DNA from: Thermothelomyces thermophilus ATCC 42464
Taxonomy: Eukaryota; Ascomycota; Sordariomycetes; Sordariales; Chaetomiaceae
Length of the DNA: 64,000 nucleotides
Assembly: GCF_000226095.1 (NCBI RefSeq)
Contig: NC_016472.1
Location: 7,068,001 to 7,132,000 of the forward strand
Direction: 5' to 3'
Shown here piece by piece: positions 55,882 through 64,000 of the stretch. How positions within the stretch are numbered: the first letter of the stretch is position 1; each line of letters opens with the position of its first letter. Position numbers and translations under genes: made by a program. The notes under the pieces are model-generated. The model was not told the origin of the DNA. It was given only the letters and a program-made list of their open reading frames with translations, and did no database searches.

Positions 55882-58800
55882 CACCTATATAGCAGCGAGT
55901 GGTAGTGTAGTATAGGAGGAACTGGCGTAAGAGACCACTATATCGAGACCTCCCGATAGAAATATAGGAAATCGCCGTAATTTTTGGACGACGGCGGCAA
56001 GACAAGCGACTATAGATAATAGTATAATGGGAATAGCATGAAATGCTTATACTAGTAGATAGTAGAGCAAAGATAAACCTGATTTCGCTAATGCTTGTAA
56101 ATTAGCTATAGATACCCTAGAGAATAAAGCGGAAGCATGGTATAGTCAAAGGGGCTATTTCTAATATAATAGGTATATAGGGAGACCGAACCGATCGATA
56201 TTACTATAGTAAGGAAGACTATAGCAATTGTATTTAGTATCGTAGATATAGGCGACGATAAAGATATAATATTAGGATTACCATAGTATAAAGACTATAA
56301 CCCAGATATTAGCTAGAAGATTAGTAGCTACCTATGACCCTAAATAGAGTCGTATTCGACTAGCGAGATAGGGAGCACGTAAGGATCGCGAGCAGACGAT
56401 GCTTAGGGGAAGGCATATCCTACGGATCTACCGTAAGAGACGGATAGTGGCAGACAGACCACTACAGACTCTAGAAGAAGCGGCATAACGATACTAACGT
56501 TACGACAGGAGGAACGAGCTGAACCGCCGATAGCTGTTCTCTCCATTGACGAATGTAGAGCACTGTAACTGGAGTAGTAGGTTGAGACAGGAGAAATCGC
56601 TAGCATCGCTATAGATAGAACTAAGTTCGTATACTATTAGAAAATCGAGAAACGAGATAAGACTAGGAAAGTACCGAAGGAATATAAAGGATACCTAGTA
56701 TTCGAACCGAAGTATCTAGAAGGATTACTAGAATATAGCCTATAGGATTACGAGATTAAGCTTAAAGAAGGAGTACGACTAAAGTTCTTTAAGATTTACT
56801 ATATGAGCCAGACATAGAACAAAGAACTTAAGCGATACTTAGAGGAGAACCTTCGAAGAGGATATATCTGCCTGTTGACATCGCTAGCAGGCTACCTAAT
56901 CCTATTTATGCCTAAGAAAGACGGAAAGCTATGGTTATATATTGACTATCGGTAACTTAACAAATAGACCGTGAAAAACCGATACCTATTACCGCTAATC
57001 TCACGGCTCCGAGATCAGTTAGCAGGAGCCTAATATTTTACGTATCTTGACTTGCTATCGGCCTATAACTATATATAGATCAAAGAAGGTAACAAGTGGA
57101 AAACGGCCTTTAGGATACCCTATTGCTACTACAAGTACCTCGTCATGCTATTTAGACTTACGAACACGCCGGCAACGTTCCAAGCCCTGATTAATTAAGC
57201 TATCTAATCCTTTCTCGATAAATTTGCGGTATATTATCTCGACGACATACTTATCTTCTCTAAAACGATAGACAAATACCAGAAGTACGTAAGAGTAGTA
57301 CTAGATGCATTACACGTGTATAAGCTATTAGTTAACAAGGAAAAGAGCGAATTCTACGTTAGGAAGACGGTATTTTTAGGATACGAAATATCCCTAGGAC
57401 AAATCTAGATAGAACCTTTAAAGATTAAAGCTATTAAGAATTAGCTATAACCGACGTTAGTTACGGAAGTACGAAGCTTTATTAGGTTTACGAACTTCTA
57501 CCGGATGTTTATTAGGAACTTTAGAGCGATTATATAACCTTTGTATAAACTTACTAAGAAGAATGCTAAATTCTAATAGGAAGAATAGCACGAGCAAGCA
57601 TTTATGTAGATCCGTGACGCTATTACTAAAGATCTAGTACTGGTATTACTAGATCCTAAGAAGCTATTTAAGGTAGAAACGGACACTTCAGACTACGCTA
57701 TCAGAGGACAGTTAGGACAACAAGACAAACAAGGGAAGCTACATCCTATAGCCTTCTTTTCAAAAAAGCTCGATAGACTATGTCTTAATTATCCGATCTA
57801 TAATAAGGAACTATTTACGATTATCGAAGCTTTTAAGGAATAGTAACTATACCTTAGTAGTATAACTAAACTAGTACGAGTATATATAGATTATAAGAAT
57901 TTACGATACTTTACGATGACGAAGGAGCTTAACAGACGACAAATACGATAGGCAGAATTCCTTGCGGAATTCAATTTTAAGATCTACCATAAGAAGGGCA
58001 AAGAGAATATACGAGCGGATGCCTTAAGCCGATAAACGGATCATATAGAAGGACGAACGGAAATAACGCTACCGTTATTTAAGAAACAAATAGACGGAAC
58101 GCTATATTACAAAACGCAGACACCCATGGAAGATGACCTACTTAACTCGTTCCTAGAGTATTACGCAATCTTTCGAGAAGAAAAGATTAACAAGGCATAG
58201 TATCAAGCAGCACCTAGACCACTAGTACCTAACGAAGTAGAAGAAAAAGATAGGAAACTCTAGTACCGAGGCAAAGCGTATATCTACGACAAAGATTAAT
58301 AACTACAAATGATTTAAGGACTCTACGAGTCGAAACTCGGAGGATACAAAGGAGTTACGAAGACTATCGTATAAGTCAAGAAACACTACGACTTTCTATA
58401 GTTAACGATATAAGTTAAGGAAGTCGTATAGAACTACGACATCTGCAATCGAAGCAAAATAGCACGATATAAGCTATATAGGCTACTTTAGCCACTGCCG
58501 ACAGCTAATAAACTATAGAGCTTGGTTACGATGGATTTTATCACGAAGTTGCTAGAATCTAAGGATATAGCCATAGGAGTGACCTATAATAGTATTCTTA
58601 CTATAGTAGATCGCCTAACTAAGTAGGTATATTTCTTTTCCTATAAGGAGTCCTAGATAGCGGAATAGCTAGCAGACGTAATCTATCGGCAAGTCGCATT
58701 AGTACACGCTTAGCCATAGGAATGGATCACCGACAGAGACACCAAGTTCGCATCGAAGTTCTAGCAAGCATTAATATAACGATTAGGCGTCAATAGCAAG

Positions 58801-59610
58801 CTATTAACGGCATATCACCTACAGACCGACGGACAAACGGAGCGACTAAACTAAGTTATTAAGTAGTACCTCCGCTCTTACGTCAACTACTAACAAAACG
58901 ACTAGGTCATACTATTGCCAATAGTATAACTTGCTTATAATATAACGCCAATAGAAACGACTAAAGTCATACCATTCTTTGCGAACTACGGATACGAAGC
59001 AGACCTTAGGCAAGGACTAGAGGTCATAGTGCCAAGAGCAGCATTTAAAGCGGAACAAATGTACGTACTATATAAGAAGCTTAAAAAGGAACTTAAGTTT
59101 GTTAGAACTAGAATAAAGAACTACTACGACAAATACAGGCTCGAGGGACCTTGCCTAGAGAGGGGAGACAAAGTCTACCTAATTATACAAAACTTGTAAA
59201 CTAAACAACTAAGCACGAAGCTAGACTTTAAGAAGGTCGGACCCTTCGTTATCAAAGAACGAATTTCGACATCTAACTATCGACTATCGTTACTGTCATC
59301 TATACGACTATAGACGGATGTTTTTCATATTTCACTTCTCGAACTAGCACTAAAAAATACTAAGGTTGCTATATATATCGAAGTAGAGGACGAAGAGGAA
59401 GAATAGGACGTCGAAGAAATTCTAGATTTATATATTATTAATAGAGAACTATAGTACCTAGTTAAGTGGCTCGATTTCGGACTAAAAGACAACTTATAGG
59501 AACTAGTTAAGAATTTAAACTGCTCTAAGAAACTAGAACAGTTCCATTGGCAAAACCCGGATTAGCTAAAGGCAAACCTACGACAGAACCGAAAACAGCG
59601 CCCTAGTTAA
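55850..59610 (+). pseudogene. Z10 pol polyprotein
   Basis: The protease core LVDSRA.INLI lies near 56052 (Gly to Arg). An extra G in the run at 56151-56154 (AAAGGGG where others have six A/G) shifts the frame between protease and RT. RT has KDGKLWLYIDYR (about 56917) and YLDD at 57235-57246. RNase H has VETD. Integrase keeps Asp 58534, Asp 58732 and Glu 58840 (D-x35-E). GPF and ERGDKVYL lie in the C-terminus, then a chromodomain (EILDLYIINREL.YLVKWLDFG) at about 59406-59530. The stop is TAA 59608-59610. It is the copy with most catalytic residues preserved. Confidence 0.9.
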
Positions 59611-60123
59611 TAACGTTAACGCTACTATTAAGTTATATACCTAGAATGGCCTCCGATTCCTACTATTCTACTGCCTCTAATTCGTCTAGATTCGATAAAC
59701 CCTATATGACTATATCCGCCCCCTTCTCTACTAGGAACTCTTGTTATTTACGAACCCGAGTCAGATAGGCTAATGCCTTAGAAGCTTTGCGTTAGTATTC
59801 TCGTAGCAAGGCTTCGGCCTCTTTCTCCTTAGCCTTCAAACGACGCTACTTACGTATAATACGATCTACTATATTATAATTAGTAATATACTTCCATAAG
59901 GTAGCGAGAACCTATAAGAAGAAATCGGAACGCCAGAACCATTGTAAGCACGACCACGATATATATAAGCCTCGTAGTGACAAGATTTTTCAATCATTTT
60001 ATACACTCGGTTGTGCTTGGCATAATAGGAACACGCCATCACTACAAACCCGTGATCGGAAATAAACTAAGCTAGACGCTCACGACAAATAGACGCTTAG
60101 GATCTGCGTGTATTAGACGGTAT
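59507..60123 (-). pseudogene. Z10 opposite-strand ORF, Zn2Cys6-like
   Basis: The start position 60123 (ATA for ATG) is 30 codons before the first Cys. The cluster at 59944-60033 keeps only position 1 as TGT; the other five are TAT/TAC in the same spacing. TTACTAATTATAATATAG (minus strand, about 59873-59890) is a clear branch site plus acceptor before the coiled-coil part. It ends at TAA (59507-59509) inside the pol 3' end on the other strand. Confidence 0.7.
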
Positions 60124-60252
60124 AATCGATAGTACAAAGGACAACAAGAGGCTAAGGAGAAAAACACATACAAGGAGCACAAGGGATATTAGCGCTATTT
60201 GAAACGACCTAAAGAGGGCTTTCGGGTCGAAAGCCTCGGAAAGAGGGCATCG

Positions 60253-60670
60253 TATCACAGAAATATATATACAGATGCTGCCTAGGCCAACGGCACGGAC
60301 AGACCAATCAACCGAAGGAATAGAAGGACTAATCACAACATAGGAAGCATTGTAATTACTATGTTCACCAGTGATCAGGGTGATCACTACCAAACGCTTA
60401 CTCACGATCACCGCGATCAGGAGTAATCACCAGGATTATATATACATGTAGATAGTCACTTGTTATAGTGGACTCTAGGAGTTCACCAGTGGTAACAATC
60501 ACAATCACAGTACTTATACCAAGCATTGCGGATTACTGTAAGAGATAACTCTAAGTGTTGTTGTGAACCCTTTGGCTTCACCGAATCCCTTAGACGACCT
60601 GCCTACCTGTCCCGCTTAATCTACCTTCGTCTGAACCCTTTCAGAAGAAGTCTAAGCTGGGTTCGTCACA
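60253..60670 (+). repeat. 3' LTR of Z10, U3 type E
   Basis: It follows GGAAAGAGGGCATCG (60238-60252), the purine tract. TATCACAGAAATATA to GGGTTCGTCACA, 418 bp. The shared half is well preserved, including CCAGTGGTAACAA. Confidence 0.93.
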
Positions 60671-60675
60671 ATATA

Positions 60676-62372
60676 AGAAAGCTACTAGAAGAAATACTCC
60701 TATATTAGCACTAGAGTACCTATAATCTATATATAATAAGAAGGATTCGAAAAAGAATTCTAATACCTCCTAGGTGACCCTATATAACTATACCCTTGAT
60801 ACTAGGCATATATATAAGTACCCTAGTTCTAATATATAATATATAAATGCTAATACCACTTCTATAACAAATTCGAAAACAATTACTAGCCGACCTGACA
60901 AGGAAATGAGGACAAAAGCTTACGCCCTATAGAATAGGTCTATAATATAGGAAATGGAGTAGCCAAATTACTCTAGAAGATCGAAGCCTATAATCTAGAA
61001 GGCATTATAATAGTTCCAAGACAAGCCTAGCCTAGGTACTATAGAACCGGACAAGACATATAGGACTCGTACTAGAGTAACGATTACCTCTATTACACAG
61101 ACAAAAAGAAATTACGAATTCGGGAGCTTTAGATAAAGCTATAGTACGTACGACGGAAAGTAGAATAGACCTAATAGTAGGAAGCCACAAGCACTTAATA
61201 GCTTACGGAAATAAGTATAATCGACAAAGCCGCTATCAGCCAAACAACTAAAGAGGTTAGCACTAACCTAGAAAATAGGTTAGGGCCCTTCGAGGGGCCT
61301 AGAAGCCATTAACGCCCGTATAGCGGCAGGTGGTAGCATAGTATAGGAGGAACTAGTGTAAGAGACCACTATATCGAGACCTCCCGGCAGAAACATAGGA
61401 AATCGCCGTAATCTCTAGACAATAGCGGCAAGACAAGTAATTATAGATAATAGCATAGTGGAAATAGCACGAAATGCTTGTACTAGTAGATAGTAGAGTA
61501 GAGATAAACCTGATTTCGCCGACACTTATAAATTAGCTATAGATACCTTAGAGAATAAAGTGGAAGTATAGTATAGTTAAGGAGCTATTTCCGACGTAAT
61601 AGATATATAAGGAGACTAAACTAATCGATATTACTATAGTAAGGAAGACTATAGTAGTCATATTTAGTATTATAGATATAGGCAATGACAAAGACATAAT
61701 ATTAAGATTACTATAGTATAAAGATTATAACTTAGATATTAGCTAGAAGAATAGTAGCTACCTATAACCCTAAATAGAGTTATATTTAACTAGCGAGATA
61801 GGGAGCGTATAAGGATTACAAGTAGATAATACTCAAGGAAAGGTATATCCTATAGATCTACTACAAAAGATAGATAATAGTAGGCAGACTACTATAGACT
61901 CTAGAAGAGGTAGTATAACAATATCAATATCGCGACAAAAGGAACAAGCTAAACCGCCGACAGCTATTCTCTCTGTTAACAAATATAGAACACTATAATT
62001 AGAGTAGTAGGTTAAGACAGGAGAAATCGCTAGCATCGCTATAGATAGAACCAAGTTCGTATACTATTAGAAAACTAAGAGACGAGACAAGACTAGGGAA
62101 GTACTAAAGAAATATAAAGGACACCTAGCATTCGAACCGAAATATCTAGAAGGACTACTAGAATACGGCCTATAGGATTACGAGATCAAGCTTAAGGAAG
62201 GAGTATAACTAAAGTTCTTCAAGATTTACTATACGAGCTAGATATAGAACGAAGAACTTAAGCAATATTTAGAGGAGAACCTTCGAAGAGGATATATCTG
62301 CCTATTAACATTGCTAGCAGGCTACTTAATTCTATTTGTACCTAAGAAAGATAGAAAGCTATAGTTATATAT
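60676..62372 (+). pseudogene. Z9 gag end, protease and start of RT
   Basis: It continues gag after Z10. Gag ends at TAA 61310-61312, next to GGGCCCTTCGAGGGGCC. The protease core LVLVDS.VEINLISP follows near 61480-61520, then the linker and the first RT motifs (LEENLRRGYI near 62270). The gene is cut by Z11 at 62373. Confidence 0.84.
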
Positions 62373-62794
62373 TGTCACGGAAATATATATATAGGATGCT
62401 ACCTAAGCCGCCTTCCCCGACAAGCCAATAGGATAGTAGGCACGAACAGACCAATTAGGAAAGGATCACACTTAGCAAAGTAATCCATACACTATAAGAT
62501 CACTATCACAGCCGTAATCCAGACGACAAAGGATCACTAGATAAAGAGTAATCCCAGGATTATATATATATATAGATAGTTACTCATTATAGTAGACTCT
62601 AGGAGTTCACTAGTAATAGCAACCTACAATTATAGTACTTATACCAAGCATCGCTAACTACTATAAGAGATAACTCTAGTGTTATTATAAACCCTTTAGC
62701 TTTACCGAATCCCTTAGATAACCTATATACTTGTCTCGCTTAATTTACCTTCGTCTGAACCCTTTTAGAAGAAGTCTAAGCTAGGTTCGTCATA
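62373..62794 (+). repeat. 5' LTR of Z11, U3 type C
   Basis: TGTCACGGAAATATA to GTTCGTCATA, 422 bp, close to 30292-30713. Priming box AGTAATAGCAA is at 62612-62622. Confidence 0.9.
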
Positions 62795-62796
62795 CG

Positions 62797-62807
62797 TTAC
62801 TATCACT
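62797..62807 (+). promoter_or_regulatory. Z11 self-priming site, C-type box
   Basis: TTACTATCACT pairs with 62612-62622 with two RIP-type transitions. Confidence 0.65.
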
Positions 62808-62821
62808 CCCTTTGTTCTATT

Positions 62822-64000
62822 ATAGTTTAGGACGAAGGTAATTTCGACCTCGATATCGATATAGCTACTAACGTTATAGCCGAATAGCTGCTTGCCTAGC
62901 TTGGTTAACTCTAGTAGCAGATCTAGGAGTTAGACTAGAGAGATAAGGTTACTTAAGCTCGGATTAAGGAACTCGAGAACGGCCAAAAGCACTTATAGAA
63001 GCTAGTCAATGAGGCCTACGCCAAAATTAAGGCACTTAAAGGCGCCAAAGCGAGCTATATCAAGATTAAACTACCTAGTAAATACGGAGGAACTAAGGAA
63101 GATCTTATAGGATTTCTAATAAACCTCTAATCCTACTTCCGGCTTAATAATGATAAGTTTCCGGACGACAAAGCTAAAGTCCTCTATATAGCTATGAGAC
63201 TAGAGGGTAAGGTATTTAGATAGTTCGAGCCTATATAGAATGACTATCTTACTAAGGAAGATAAAGACAACCGAGACACGTTTATATAGGTAGTCTTTTA
63301 GTCTTACGACCGTTTTAAAGAAGAGCTTTAAAAGGTTTTTAGTAATAAAGATAAGAAGATTTATATATAAGAAAGACTCGCTAGTCTTTGACAGACTAAG
63401 TTAGTAGCCTCCTATGCTATATAGTTTAGATAGGATATACTTAAGTCTTAGCTTAACGACAAGGCGTTAACATAACTATTCTATAATGGCTTAAAGGAAA
63501 AGGTTAAAGACAAGCTATATAAGTATGACCGGCCTAAGACCCTAGACAAATATATCGTATAGGCCATTAGAATCGATAATCGACTCTATATATAAGAGTA
63601 GTAGAAACGAGGTTAGATAAATAGAACTACGGTCAAGGCTAATGATAAGAAAAAGCAAGCATACGTTAGCACCTCGTATAGGATATATCCTAGAGCTATA
63701 GATATAGATGTAGCATAGAAGCAAGATAAGAAGAAGACGATCAAAGACAAGTCTAACGTCACCTACTATAACTACGGAAAGAAAGGACACTATAAACGAG
63801 AATGTCAAAGCCCGAAGAAAGAGTAGAAAGCAGTCCCTAGAAAGGAAATTATAGCTATCAACGAAACCACTAAGGACGTTATCGAAGTAGCAGCTACAAG
63901 TTACAAAGATAGGGATAGCGACATAGATAGTCTTAGATATAATGGCGACGGTAAAGACGAATAAGCACTATACTCCAAACTGGTTATAGTAGACCTAGAG
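62822..64000 (+). pseudogene. Z11 gag, partial
   Basis: The start position 62822 reads ATA. The coiled coil, capsid-like block (KLP.KYGGTKEDL, about 63066) and zinc knuckle (about 63762-63810, with CQSPKKE after it) are visible. The C-terminal extension has just begun at the window end. RIP stops occur at Gln codons. The minus-strand ORF at 63542-63808 is a shadow. Confidence 0.83.

Larger units (their letters stand above)
53175..60670 (+). mobile_element. Z10: full-length 7.50-kb gypsy chromovirus, LTR type E
   Basis: Two 418-bp LTRs (53175-53592, 60253-60670) are flanked by perfect ATATA duplications (53170-53174, 60671-60675), and Z9 gag continues on both sides. It is uninterrupted. It keeps the RT YLDD and the integrase D-D-E residues but has a one-base insertion in pol and many stops. 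Confidence 0.95.
51118..62372 (+). mobile_element. Z9: gypsy element split by Z10 and Z11
   Basis: The 5' LTR (51118-51523), gag start and Gag C-end/protease/RT start are in plus order. Z10 splits gag (53175-60670, duplication ATATA) and Z11 cuts RT at 62373. The rest of pol and the 3' LTR are right of the window. Z9 sits in family G. Confidence 0.9.
62373..64000 (+). mobile_element. Z11: 5' end of a gypsy chromovirus, LTR type C
   Basis: 5' LTR 62373-62794, then priming site and most of the first half of gag before the window ends. The left flank TATAT (62368-62372) would be its duplication; the right copy is outside. Confidence 0.88.

Noticed and set aside
60097-60411. Minus-strand ORF of 104 codons across the purine tract and LTR
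   Set aside because: It starts in U3 and runs off the frame of the cysteine cluster; it may overlap a leader but shows no conserved protein.

Overview
This window is a gene-free, AT-rich block of nested LTR retrotransposons from a filamentous ascomycete that has undergone repeat-induced point mutation (RIP). Differences between copies are almost all C/T or G/A, TpA is in large excess, and most in-frame stops fall where Gln, Trp or Arg codons are expected. I see no host gene, tRNA, rRNA or CRISPR. Nearly everything belongs to one Ty3/gypsy chromovirus superfamily, here called Z. Z elements have LTRs running TGTCACG...CGTCACA, a Gag ORF of 2262 nt, a Pol (protease, RT, RNase H, integrase, chromodomain) in the -1 frame, and an extra ORF on the opposite strand at the 3' end. 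Two other gypsy families (F and G) occur as fragments.

Layout. 1-45 is an LTR tail. Z1 (minus) occupies 46-256 and 15862-19325. It is split by full-length Z2 (257-15856, minus, TSD TGCTA). Z2 is itself split by full-length Z3 (4985-12543, minus, TSD TCTGC) and by a solo LTR (1401-1848, TSD GTTCT). Z1 sits in Z4 (19326-20592, minus). Z5 (20593-28109, plus) has mismatched LTRs and flanks and looks like a recombinant. Z6 (28110-30713, plus) lacks its 5' end and most of pol. Family F (plus) spans 30714-33522, 41113-41461 and 49028-49263; it is interrupted by Z7 (33523-41112, minus) and Z8 (41462-49027, plus, TSD RGGTT). Family G (minus integrase) is 49264-51117. Z9 (51118-53174 and 60676-62372, plus) is split by Z10 (53175-60670, plus, TSD ATATA) and by Z11 (62373 to beyond the window, plus).

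How the parts work together. The LTR carries a variable U3 of at least five types (A-E) joined to a shared core promoter, R and U5. An 11-nt box about 42 bp after a TATA-like run in the LTR is complementary to the 11 nt that begin 2 bp after the 5' LTR. The two boxes co-vary between subfamilies, which points to Tf1-type self-priming instead of a tRNA primer. Gag and Pol are joined by a probable -1 frameshift next to a GC-rich palindrome.

The most interesting feature is the antisense ORF. It runs opposite to gag-pol and overlaps the 3' end of pol tail to tail. Six intact or RIP-altered Cys positions are spaced CX2CX6CX8CX2CX6C (CX2CX7CX9CX2CX7C in Z3), like a fungal Zn(II)2Cys6 cluster, and are followed by a conserved basic coiled-coil. 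It is kept in every subfamily with a complete 3' end and probably contains an intron in all but Z3. All coding regions here carry stops or frameshifts, so every copy is a pseudogene today. Subfamily comparison, not any single copy, is what supports the gene models.
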